Assembly: GCA_000333855.2 (NCBI GenBank)
Contig: CM007318.1
Span: 1,219,050 to 1,283,049, forward strand
Length of the DNA: 64,000 nt
Origin: Endotrypanum monterogeii
Lineage: Eukaryota; Euglenozoa; Kinetoplastea; Trypanosomatida; Trypanosomatidae
Direction: 5' to 3'
The notes under the pieces are model-generated. The model saw only the letters and a program-made list of their open reading frames with translations. It had not been told where the DNA came from and did not search any database. Shown here one piece after another: positions 21,989 to 31,200 of the stretch (position 1 is its first letter; every line of letters starts with the position of its first letter). The translations under genes and the position numbers were made by a program.

Positions 21989-22978
21989 ATGCTCGAATTT
22001 TTAGTCAGCACCCATCCCGTACGCCGGATTGTATGCCGTAACGCAGCAACGTATGTCTACTTCTGGCCTTACCTTTTCTCCCGTGAAGTCCCAGGCGCAC
22101 TGCAGGTATGCAGGTGGGCTTCCCGTCGTGGTGCAGCAGTGCACGGTGCCGTGCGGTTGCAGCCTAGTGAGACTTCTGCCATGACGCACCGATGCTATCT
22201 CAAGGTCACACGCCCCATCCCAGCAGGACGGACACTCCTCTCTCTTCCGGCAGCGCTTTCACTGAGTGTTCACCCTCCCGACTCGAGCGACGGCACGTTC
22301 GTCAGACGCTACGAATCCCTCGAGTATTTTGCACAGCTCCTTGCCCGTGAACTACACAACCCGTACAGCCCCCATCGCCCCTATCTTGAATTTTTGCATG
22401 ACCTTCATAATACAGCAACTGAAGGACCGCACGATGTGTTTCCTGATAGTCTTCGCTATGGCCGCTCCGCGAGCTTGGCTGATCAACTAGACGTCATGTA
22501 CGCTGGGAACTCGCTCCAGGCACGCGGAGCTCTTAACGCACCGTTCCTGGATAAGGAGCAACTAACCTCCTCAAGCCAACGGGTAGAGTGGGTGCGGCTG
22601 AAACAGCTGCAGCGTCGCCTTGAGCAGGGTGTGCCCCACTTCGCCGCGAAAGCAACAGCGTGGGCGTTGTCTATGGTGTTGAGTCGCTCCATAGAAGACG
22701 ACGCGGGAGGACTCAGTCTTTATCCGCTAATCGACTTCTGCGCGCATAGCTTTGACCCCAACGCATACATCTGTGTTGGTGAAGGTGAAGGCACCGCAGC
22801 AATCCGGCCAGTATACTGGGCAGAGTCGGGCGGAGAGCCATTCGTGCATGTGGTGACGCGACGTTCGCTGCGTGCAGGCGAAAAAATAACCCTTCGGTGG
22901 CACGGTCGGCCTGTACGAACAACCGAGGATGCGGAGTTTTGGCAGATGCGTTTTGGCTACGTCCCGAAGTGTGGGTAG
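21989..22978 (+). CDS. Divergent SET-domain protein (SETD3/LSMT-like)
   Basis: 329-residue protein resembling the SET domain of Rubisco-LSMT/SETD3/SETD6-type lysine or histidine methyltransferases. An N-terminal SET piece (about 66-85, KVTRPIPAGRTLLSLP) is followed by an inserted helical segment and then the core motif PLIDFCAHSFDPNA (246-259) and RRSLRAGEKITLRWHG (about 291-306). In active enzymes the core motif reads D-x-x-N-H-S and the last segment ends in a Tyr-Gly. Here the Asn is Ala252 and the Tyr position appears to be Trp304, so catalysis may be lost. The first 60 residues are basic and hydroxyl-rich and could be a mitochondrial presequence. An in-frame TTG (21986) lies one codon upstream; ATG 21989 is used here. 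Confidence 0.72.
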   Translation: MLEFLVSTHPVRRIVCRNAATYVYFWPYLFSREVPGALQVCRWASRRGAAVHGAVRLQPSETSAMTHRCYLKVTRPIPAGRTLLSLPAALSLSVHPPDSSDGTFVRRYESLEYFAQLLARELHNPYSPHRPYLEFLHDLHNTATEGPHDVFPDSLRYGRSASLADQLDVMYAGNSLQARGALNAPFLDKEQLTSSSQRVEWVRLKQLQRRLEQGVPHFAAKATAWALSMVLSRSIEDDAGGLSLYPLIDFCAHSFDPNAYICVGEGEGTAAIRPVYWAESGGEPFVHVVTRRSLRAGEKITLRWHGRPVRTTEDAEFWQMRFGYVPKCG

Positions 22979-23814
22979 GTGCACTGTAAGGTTCAGGCGC
23001 AAGTCTGGTAACACACAACTGCCTGTGTCACCCTACGTGACACCGTCTATCGAGTGTAAAAGATACCCAAAGTCGAAAAACAAAAGAAATAGGTGGGTAT
23101 ATCAAGAATGTTGAGGGGAAAAAAAAATATGGAGCACCAAAGCATATGAGGGCGGCGCGTCCGTGTTGGGTTGCGTATCTCTTCGACGAAGATCATGATG
23201 AGCGACAAAATTCATTTGTGCCTGAAATAATGAAAGCGATATCAAACGTCTCTCTTTTCCTCCTCCCCCCCCCTCCTGTCTCTCTCTCTCTCTCTATATA
23301 TATATGCGTGTGTTGGTGTGGGTGAGTGTACCCTAGCGGTGTATGTGCGCCTAATTTTCCTTACGTGTGTGTGTGTGTTTTTGTGTGTGTATTCTAGGCA
23401 GTGTATGGATTCATTTCTGGTACCCTTTTCCCGTGGCAAGTACAGAAAGTGGTGACTACTTTATCACCCATCTGAATCACCCACCCCTCTTCACCTAGCT
23501 GATACTGTTGGATTTTGTAGCATCGGCAGAGCTACTCCCCCCTCTCTCTCCTCTGGAGAAGTGCAAATCAAAAGTGCCACGCACGCAGACGGTCACGACT
23601 GGCGTGTTTGAGTGGTCCCGCAGAAGGCAAGGCAAGAAAAGGTTCCTTTTGTTGGCGGTGTGCTCTTTTTTTTAAGGTGACGAATTACATAAATTTTAGT
23701 GGTTCGTTGGGTGAGGTAGCTGTCAGTGTTCCTTCTGATTTTTATTGTCCTTTCTCTCTAGGAGTTGGAAACTCCCGAGTGGGGTGCACCTCAGCCTCTC
23801 TGCTCTTCTCATCC
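22979..23814. other. Intergenic region
   Basis: About 836 bp with (CT)n followed by (TA)n (23279-23305), GT-rich simple sequence (23309-23392) and the PEX1 acceptor at its end. No gene is seen. Confidence 0.6.
23760..23761 (+). promoter_or_regulatory. Predicted spliced-leader acceptor for PEX1
   Basis: A T/C-rich tract (about 23731-23759) ends in CTCTAG, 54 nt before ATG 23815. It argues that the 69-residue upstream in-frame extension is 5' flank rather than protein. Confidence 0.6.
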
Positions 23815-26676
23815 ATGCAACAATCATCCTTTGAAGTCGCCGTGGACAGAAGCAGTCAGCACTCCTTTGTAACAGTCTCGCAGCACTACCTAGACAGTGT
23901 TTTGCGACCGCTCTACAATGGGTGCCTGCCGCCAGCGGTACCTCTGCGCATTACGGGGCAGAGCGGGAAAGAGATCTATGTTGGGTGCATCAGTAACCGC
24001 CCGCACACGCGCTCGAAGTTTGTGCTCCTGTTTCCCCTCGCGCTATGCTATGATCACGGACTGAAGGAGGGTGAGCTAGTGGAGTGCGCGCCACTGACCA
24101 ACGCGCCGCGTGCCACTAAGGTGTTGGTGGCGCCCCTCACAGTCGACGACAGTGAAGTAGTGGAACAGAATGCGCTGCGCATCGAAAATCTGCTGCTTCG
24201 TCAGGTACAGGTCGTCTTCCCCTCCATGATAATCTCCGTTTCGGTGTTTCCCGGTGTGCCAGCTAAAGTCATTGTAACCACAATCGAGTGCGGCGACGGG
24301 GAGAATCTCTCTGGCAGATGTGCAACGATGCATGAGGGCACGCATTTTGTGATAGCGACTCGCGCCCGTCGCGAACAGACAGATTGCGCCGCTGGTAGTG
24401 CAGATACGTCGCCTCTCTGGGCCTTTCTCCGAGGAATTCCTGCTCGCACCTTGGCGACCGGTGACACCGCCGGCAGTGAAAGCGAAAGAAGTGACGCGGG
24501 TGAGGTGCGGATGCCGAGTGCCACAGCCGAAAAATACCACTGGAAAAACGGTACGGTGCTCGGTGCCCTCGACTGTGCAACGGTGGCGAGACTGGACAAG
24601 GAGGACTTGACACCGGGCTTTCTGCGGGCGTACTTGAAGCAAGTTACCGTTGTCGTGGACGGTGCCATCGGCGAGGCCGCAGGAGCGGCGGCGCACGGAG
24701 ACCTATGTGTGGTCAAGCCCCTGACGCAGGCAACGAACCTCCTCCTCACTCCTCACAGCTTCGATGGGTCAGCCACAACCGATGGAAAGACCAGTGGTGC
24801 AGCGGCGATGGTGACCGCACCGGCGCTCTCTAGCCCCACGCCGTCCCAACCTTCCTCTGTTGAACTGAGCGCAGTCTTGCAGGTTCATGGGAAGGTGGCA
24901 GAGGAGCTGCGGCGACATCTCGTAGCCGCCCTCCATCAGTCAAACGTACCCCAGTTTGCCAATTTACATCAAAACAACGTGCTTGTGTGCGGCGGAAAAG
25001 GCTTTGGAAAGTCAACGGTGGTGCGTGCGGTGCTCGACACGCTGCCGGGCGTGCATACTGTAACGCTTGAGTGTGGGAAGACGAAATCCTTCTCTGCGGA
25101 CGTGACCAAGGCGTTGAAGGAGTGTGTGCTATGCAGGCCTGCGGTGCTAGTGCTGGAAAACTTCGACACCATCGCACCGGAACAGCAGGAAGGGCACAAC
25201 TCGGCGATCTCCGCCATGACACAAGCAACGCTGGAGGCGACGCTGACGCGCTTCTGCTACCAGTTCTCGGTTTGTCCGGACGGCGCGGTGGTCGTTTTGG
25301 CGACGTGCTCGAGTCGCGACGCAGTGCACGCGACACTTCGGTCGGCATACTGCTTTAGACGCGTATTGACGCTGGATGCGCTGGATCGAGCGTCGCGGAC
25401 GGTGCTGATGGGGCAGCTGTTCCCCCAAGCGCCGAAAGACGAAGTAGCGGCTGTGACAGCACTCATGGACAACTACACACCATTTGATGTGAAGCAGCTA
25501 GCAACGCGGATGGTGGCTACGCTGGCAGTGAAGCCAGACCTGTCCCTACCCGAGTGCGCAGAAAAGTGCGTGGCCTCCTTCACGCCGCTGGCGCACACCG
25601 GAATCACCTTCCTCAAGGGCGACAAGGTGTCGTGGGAAACGATTGGCGGGTTGGAGGAGGCAAAGAAGACTCTGTACAACACGCTTGTATTGCCAATCAA
25701 GCACCCCCAACTGTTTGCGCGGCTGCCACTCAAAACACGCAGTGGCCTCCTCCTCTACGGACCGTCGGGCTGTGGCAAAACCTTTATTCTTCAATCGCTC
25801 GTCAACGCCGAGAATCTGCACTGCATCGTCGTCAACGGCCCGGAGGTGTTTGGTAAGTACATTGGGCAAAGCGAGCAGAAAATCCGCGACGTCTTCGAGC
25901 GCGCGCAGGCAGCGGCGCCGTGCGTTGTGTTTTTCGATGAATTTGACTCGGTGGCGCCGCAACGTGGCGCTGACAACTCGGGTGTGACAGATCGCGTGGT
26001 GAACCAGCTGCTGTGCTACCTGGATGGTGTGGAGGGTCGCAAGGACGTCTTTGTCGTCGCGGCCTCCAGCCGCCCGGACCTGATCGATACAGCGCTGCTG
26101 CGTCCTGGTCGGCTTGACAAGGCGATCGTATGCCCTGTGCCGAGTGAGGATGATCGACTGGCAATACTGCGCTACCTGCTACGCAAAACAGCGTCGCACT
26201 TCACGGAGGACGAACTGCGGCAGGTAGCACAGCGCACAAAGAACTGGACGCCAGCCGACCTTTCTGCAATGGTGTCGTCAGCAAACACGTTGGTGAATAT
26301 GCGGTTCATGGAGACCTTGGCAAATCAGACGGCGGGGGGGACTGGCACCCCTGGAAGTGAAGGTGCCCCGACATGTGGCGAAGACGGGTTTGTGATTTCA
26401 GACCTCGGAAGCGGTGCAACCCGCGAGAAGGTGGGGGACGCGCTGAAAGACCTCTCTCTGGTCACCCGTGGCGGCGCCGAGACAACCTTGCCAAACAAGG
26501 CCAGCCCCTGGGCGGCACCACTGTCAATGGACGACCTGTGGGCCTCGGTCGAGACGACAAGACCATCTTTATCGCAAAAGGACATCCAACAGCATGAGCG
26601 CATCCACGCCCTCTTTTCGAAGGGAAAAAGCGCCCCTTTACGAGAGCCACCAGGCACGCGACTTGTCACGCGATGA
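23815..26676 (+). CDS. PEX1: Peroxin 1, AAA+ ATPase for glycosome biogenesis
   Basis: 953-residue double-AAA ATPase. With PEX6 it extracts ubiquitinated PEX5 from the glycosomal membrane. The N-terminal domain (1 to about 190) fits the PEX1 double-psi-barrel type. The first AAA domain has Walker A GGKGFGKST (about 393-401) and a degenerate Walker B (VLVLENFD, about 445-452), as is usual for the PEX1 D1 ring. The second AAA domain is canonical: WETIGGLEEAKK, Walker A GPSGCGKT (about 648-655), Walker B VVFFDEFDSVAP (about 702-713), and the PEX1-typical block GVTDRVVNQLLCYLDGVEG with SRPDLIDTALLRPGRLDK carrying the arginine fingers. VCP/NVL-type proteins are the alternative, but the D2 block matches PEX1 better. 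The C-terminal 150 residues are low-complexity. Confidence 0.93.
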   Translation: MQQSSFEVAVDRSSQHSFVTVSQHYLDSVLRPLYNGCLPPAVPLRITGQSGKEIYVGCISNRPHTRSKFVLLFPLALCYDHGLKEGELVECAPLTNAPRATKVLVAPLTVDDSEVVEQNALRIENLLLRQVQVVFPSMIISVSVFPGVPAKVIVTTIECGDGENLSGRCATMHEGTHFVIATRARREQTDCAAGSADTSPLWAFLRGIPARTLATGDTAGSESERSDAGEVRMPSATAEKYHWKNGTVLGALDCATVARLDKEDLTPGFLRAYLKQVTVVVDGAIGEAAGAAAHGDLCVVKPLTQATNLLLTPHSFDGSATTDGKTSGAAAMVTAPALSSPTPSQPSSVELSAVLQVHGKVAEELRRHLVAALHQSNVPQFANLHQNNVLVCGGKGFGKSTVVRAVLDTLPGVHTVTLECGKTKSFSADVTKALKECVLCRPAVLVLENFDTIAPEQQEGHNSAISAMTQATLEATLTRFCYQFSVCPDGAVVVLATCSSRDAVHATLRSAYCFRRVLTLDALDRASRTVLMGQLFPQAPKDEVAAVTALMDNYTPFDVKQLATRMVATLAVKPDLSLPECAEKCVASFTPLAHTGITFLKGDKVSWETIGGLEEAKKTLYNTLVLPIKHPQLFARLPLKTRSGLLLYGPSGCGKTFILQSLVNAENLHCIVVNGPEVFGKYIGQSEQKIRDVFERAQAAAPCVVFFDEFDSVAPQRGADNSGVTDRVVNQLLCYLDGVEGRKDVFVVAASSRPDLIDTALLRPGRLDKAIVCPVPSEDDRLAILRYLLRKTASHFTEDELRQVAQRTKNWTPADLSAMVSSANTLVNMRFMETLANQTAGGTGTPGSEGAPTCGEDGFVISDLGSGATREKVGDALKDLSLVTRGGAETTLPNKASPWAAPLSMDDLWASVETTRPSLSQKDIQQHERIHALFSKGKSAPLREPPGTRLVTR

Positions 26677-26930
26677 GGACTGAAGAAGTGATTGAGAAAG
26701 ATTTGAACCCTGTGAAGAGTCTCTCCTGAGCGAGCCCCAACGCAATCCAACAAAAAGAAAAACTAGGCTTCGATTAACTGCCCCCGCAAGAGCAAAGCTG
26801 AATGCTTCACAGAGTAGGCAGTAGCAACCCCCGCCTTTAACATGCCACCTCGTTCTTGGGTACTCGACCAGCTCCACAATCCACTTCTTCCCTTGACCAA
26901 AAAAAAAAACGGCATCGGCGCAAAAAAAAG
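26677..26930. other. Spacer between PEX1 and the tRNA island
   Basis: Short spacer containing the A8 run at 26922-26929. On the minus strand this is the T-run terminator of the first tRNA-Asn gene. Confidence 0.6.
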
Positions 26931-27003
26931 CTCCTCCCGTTGGATTCGAACCAACGACCTGTAGGTTAACAGCCTAACGCGCTGCCGACTGCGCCAGGGA
27001 GGA
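26931..27003 (-). tRNA. tRNA-Asn (GTT), copy 1
   Basis: 73-nt cloverleaf on the minus strand: acceptor TCCTCCC/GGGAGGA, D-arm GCGC/GCGC, anticodon loop CTGTTAA giving GTT, and T-arm GTTGG-TTCGAAT-CCAAC with discriminator G. One mismatch is visible at the base of the anticodon stem. A T8 terminator follows (complement of 26922-26929). It is identical over all 73 nt to the + strand copy at 27509-27581, so the two form a perfect inverted repeat. Confidence 0.96.
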
Positions 27004-27087
27004 TTCGATTCCTCCACAAATTATGGGTTATGGATCGCACAATAATCATCTTACAGCTTTGAAACGTACTCCCGGGGGAAAAAACTT

Positions 27088-27171
27088 TCCTTCCGGCCGG
27101 AATCGAACCAGCGACCCTGTGATACCTGCTAACTCTACAGTCACATGCTCTACCAATTGAGCTACAGAAGG
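27088..27171 (-). tRNA. tRNA-Tyr (GTA) with 11-nt intron
   Basis: 84-nt gene on the minus strand: acceptor CCTTCTG/CGGAAGG, D-arm GCTC-AATTGGTA-GAGC, anticodon stem TGTGA/TCACA, T-arm GCTGG-TTCGATT-CCGGC, discriminator A. The anticodon loop is 18 nt rather than 7, because an 11-nt intron (AGTTAGCAGGT, 27124-27134) follows position 37 next to the GTA anticodon. In trypanosomatids tRNA-Tyr is known as the only intron-containing tRNA, also with an 11-nt intron, and in T. brucei intron editing is needed for splicing. A T6 terminator lies downstream (complement of 27079-27084). Confidence 0.96.
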
Positions 27172-27228
27172 GCTGCTGATGTCCGAAAAACTGCAACGGA
27201 TACACATACACGCGAATAGTGAAAATCA

Positions 27229-27300
27229 AGGCCACTGCGAGAATCGAACTCGCGACCCCCACTTTACGAGAGTGGTGCACTGCCACTGTGCTAAGCGGCC
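27229..27300 (-). tRNA. tRNA-Thr (CGT)
   Basis: 72-nt cloverleaf on the minus strand: acceptor GGCCGCT/AGTGGCC, anticodon stem CCACT/AGTGG with loop CTCGTAA giving CGT (reads ACG), and a T-loop of TTCGATT. The downstream T run is short (T4, complement of 27222-27225). Confidence 0.95.
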
Positions 27301-27377
27301 AACGACACAACAGTGACGTGCGCTTTTCTGTCACACTACGTTTGTTTTCAAATACCTTCAAACAGAGGGTTCCACGT

Positions 27378-27449
27378 GGCCGCTTGGTCTAGTGGTATGA
27401 TTCCCGCTTCGGGTGCGGGAGGTCAGGGGTTCAATTCCCCTAGCGGCCC
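27378..27449 (+). tRNA. tRNA-Pro (CGG)
   Basis: 72-nt cloverleaf on the + strand: acceptor GGCCGCT/AGCGGCC, anticodon stem CCCGC/GCGGG with loop TTCGGGT giving CGG (reads CCG), T-arm AGGGG-TTCAATT-CCCCT, discriminator C. It is followed at once by a T-run terminator (27450-27454). It is divergent from tRNA-Thr, with 77 bp between their 5' ends. Confidence 0.95.
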
Positions 27450-27508
27450 TTTTTATCAACCCCACGTTATCTGAAAACAACTGAATTGTAAAATATGTGG
27501 TGTTCGAA

Positions 27509-27581
27509 TCCTCCCTGGCGCAGTCGGCAGCGCGTTAGGCTGTTAACCTACAGGTCGTTGGTTCGAATCCAACGGGAGGAG
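27509..27581 (+). tRNA. tRNA-Asn (GTT), copy 2
   Basis: Identical over 73 nt to the minus-strand copy at 26931-27003. The similarity extends a few bases into the 5' flank (CGAAT just before the gene in both). A T5 terminator follows (27583-27587). It closes the Pol III island on the right. Confidence 0.96.
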
Positions 27582-28209
27582 CTTTTTCTCCAAAAAGCAT
27601 ATCCATCTCACTTTTCCGGCTTCCGCGGCAAGAAAGATCTTGCCTCTCGATCTGGTCCGGTGTTTTCCAGCTCTGTGGGAAAAGGTGTGGCTGTTCCTTG
27701 TCTGGCTCTCTCCATCCCTGTACCTATTTTCCCCTTCACACCTCTCTGCTTGAAAACGCAATAAAGCCATTGCTACATGGCCACCTTTCCCCCAACAGCG
27801 ATCAGTCGCTTCAAAGCGGGGGGCGTGGCAAGAAACGCCGCCGCAACCGCACGCCAGGCCCAGACGTCACTCTGCCACCCCCACGACACATAGAAGATCC
27901 CCCCCCCCCCCCCGCACAAGAGAAACCGCAGGAACCCGAGACAAAGCCTTCGTTTTAACAAGGCGGCTGCGAAGAAGCCCAACCAATTCTAGATAATACA
28001 CTCTTACCTAACCTCCGCTCTGTTTCTCTTCGTGGAACGCGTCCCGGCTGCCATCGGCAGTCCCACTATAACGACTATGCTTCTTCCCACACCGCTACAA
28101 AACGGCAGAGGTGGTGTCAAAAAAATTATTCATACATTCCACCTGGGTACCTACTACTTAGCATCTCCTTTTTCTCCCAACAGTGGCGCCTTGCTTTCCC
28201 ACATTAATA
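27582..28209. other. Spacer between tRNA island and helical-repeat gene
   Basis: About 630 bp. It holds a C14 run (27900-27913) and the acceptor at 28182-28183. An open frame at 27698-27958 (SDQSLQSGGRGKKRRRNRTP and onward) has a somewhat coding-like middle but no supporting signal. Confidence 0.5.
28182..28183 (+). promoter_or_regulatory. Predicted spliced-leader acceptor for helical-repeat gene
   Basis: A C/T tract (28165-28179) ends in CAACAG, 26 nt before ATG 28210. This is one of the clearest acceptors in the window, and it fixes the start of the very long gene that follows. Confidence 0.65.
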
Positions 28210-31200
28210 ATGTCACAAGAAGAAGAGCTACTTGAAGCACTATGGTGCGAAGCTACCCAACGTTCTCTCAATGCAGCTACTCTCACCCACAACATCGGTG
28301 TGGCTGTTCGCTACCTTGAGACGCTCTGGGACGATAAGGCAAAACGAATCATCGGTGCGCTTGTCATCCTGAACGCCGCCCCTATGCACACCACTATGTG
28401 GGCAGCTCTCTTCCAGCAAATGCGCGAAGCAGACACGCCTACCATCAAGGTGTACATACTCAAACAGTTTTCCAATATATGTTGGACATTGCCCTCGAGT
28501 CAAGCTGGGAATGCATTTCGTGCATTCGTTCTCGAGGTACGCCCACTGCTAACGAACGTTGAGGTTGTCGTGAACGTAACTTTTCAAAAGTCATTTGCTA
28601 CAATTGTCAGGTCATTCAGCTCTTTCGCAGAGAAAAAACTCTCTGATGAGCTCTTTGATGCCATTTACCAGAATCTGAAAGAATGGAAACGCATAGATTG
28701 TCTTCGAGCAGCAGCTACCATCATCACAGTCACAGTGAACGAAAACCCAAAAGGCACCTCTCCAGAGGAGCTCCTCCGCCAAGCAAAGTACGATTTAGAG
28801 TGCTTGAGTTTCGCAATACTGCTAGACACCCTCGTCTCTGCCGAGATTAATCCAGGTCGAGTTTCGAAACCACAACGCATCGATACCTATTGTGACGAGC
28901 TGGAGGAAACAATGAGACTGATTCTCGCTGCACCGCAGGCAAATGAAAAGGTGATTCCGACTTGTATCAACACCTATCGTCGCCTAAAGCAACTCCGCTC
29001 GTCGTGGGAACCAGTCACTGCTATGCCGTTTACATTATTTATTTTCGACGCGCTTGTTCAACCAAAGGTCAGTAAGTTGCTTCTCTGTCCATTTTTACAA
29101 TTTCTACAAGTGACTTCATGTACATGGTCACAGAGATCTACTATTTTGTGGCAACTTACCAGTAGCAATGACCCATTTGTCCGCGCTGATGTCTACCTAG
29201 CTCTGGCCTCCACTGCACGCGTCATGGAACCTTCAGACAAGCGGCTGGTGTTCGCAGATTTATTAGAACGGCTGCGTCTTTCAATTGATGAGGGATGCTC
29301 CTACACAAATGTTGCGATTCTCAAATTCCTGAAGATGCTTTTGTCGCATGGACATTTTCAGCCTATTACAGAAGAGGCCTACCTTTCAAAGCTGCTACAC
29401 TTATGTCGTCGTCACGGCATGGGCCTGCTTCATGATGTACCGGCGCTACTGGAGCTCCTCAATATATTCCACAGTTCGCATGTGGCACCAGATTCACTTG
29501 TGCTCTTCACTATCGAGCTTTTTCTTATATCGCCCGATCGGACAGTTGCCAGAAAAGCCTTCAGTGTGCTTGCTCATTTTTCTACAAAAGCCTTTCTCGA
29601 CGGTGGGGTCCAAGCAAACGCATCTTTCACCGGTGATCTAAACTATTTTGAAGGTGTCATGCAGATGCTACAAGAAGAACCTCTCGAGAATGAACTTCTT
29701 CCAGTCATTCGCCTTCATCGTTCGAGGGGACTAGCGGAGTGCGTCTTTGCTCGACTTGCCACTTTCGCCGGAAATGAAGTGAAAACCCATTTGAGTTGCC
29801 TTATCGTCTCTGATGCTGTGAAGGAGATGTGCGCAGCTACCGAAGAAGACCTTTGTGGAAACGATGTTTTCAAGCATTCCGTTCTGTGTCTTTTGACACA
29901 ACTCCTCCTTTCCCAGAACAATCTGTCGAGTGATGCCTATGTATCTCTCGTCCAAGCTTCTGCAACTTGCCTTCAAGGAAATGACCGCAATACCTGCAAA
30001 GACATTCACTTATTGAGCAGTTTAGTACAACATTCGTGGAGTGTCATCACCAACTGCACCACTGCCATGTTTTCTATTTTCGTCTCTAAATCTGTTTCAC
30101 CAGCGTGTCGGTACTTCTGTACCGATTCTCTTTCTCAACCTTGTTACCATCTTATTTTGCTGTGCCGAGACATCGCCCTTTCGAACGAAGTATCTTTTTA
30201 TGATAGCCTTTTTCATGAGATTTTACTAAGTAATGCAGCCTTATTAACTTCCTGTATCTTATTGTTGCGTTATACACCCTTTTTCTTGGCGGAGCTGTTA
30301 GAATCGGCGAGCTGCTGGCTTGAATGTTGTATTGTTCTTGCTTCCTGTTCACCTAAAAGTGCTTTCCATTTACTCACAGCTCTACTGGAAGTTGCCATCA
30401 CCGCGATGCCAACGCGAGATGAGGGAAACGGAGACCCACAAAGTTTTCTTATGTCGGTGGCACGACAGTGCAACGGGGTGCTGAAGCATGTTATCGAAAT
30501 GGATTTGATCTCTTGCTCCCGAGAAGTATCAAACTTTTTGCTACTGTTTGTTTTGCAAGATGCTGAGAAAGATTTTTTTTGCTTCCAAGAGCTCATTGCT
30601 AACAAGTGGACTTTAATTGGTGAATTGTTTCTGTTTTGCGAACGGATCGTTTTTCGTCTTCAAAGCGACAGCGATGCTGAGGCTTTAGCTTCCATGCTTA
30701 AGGTTCTTTTGGCATTATGCGATAGCGCTTACTGCCAGGAGATCACGCGTGTCATCCCACGGTGTTCGCTAATAAAACTACTCCACCTTTTGGCTGAAAC
30801 GCCTGATTTCGCACAAAAGCGAGAGTGTGTTCATTCTCTTTCCTATATTCTCGCTGCATCAGACGCCAGCAAAAGTGTTGAGGAACAGATACGTAGCCTT
30901 TTTTCTTTGAATAACTCTGACAGAGACTTTTTTGATCGTGTGGACCGTTTCGCACAGCTCTGGAATGCAAACTCTACAGAAGTACAATCAAGGTTGAGGG
31001 TACTGCTAGCAAGTTCTCTCAATCTGGAGATGCTGGTGTGTGCAGCTGCAGTTGATGTTCACTGCATCCCTAAGGCGGTACAGGCTGCTCTTCGTCGTCC
31101 AGCTGAACGTGAGGTGCTCGATGTGCTGCTGCTTATCGTGTCTGAGGCTAAGCATCAGACTCTTCCTCCTCTTTTGTTGGATGTTCGAGATGCGGTGATG

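Noticed and set aside
23187..23220. ATGATGA followed by CCTGA, resembling C and D boxes of a snoRNA
   Set aside because: The boxes are only about 25 nt apart with no terminal stem and no clustered repeats, so a C/D snoRNA is not supported.
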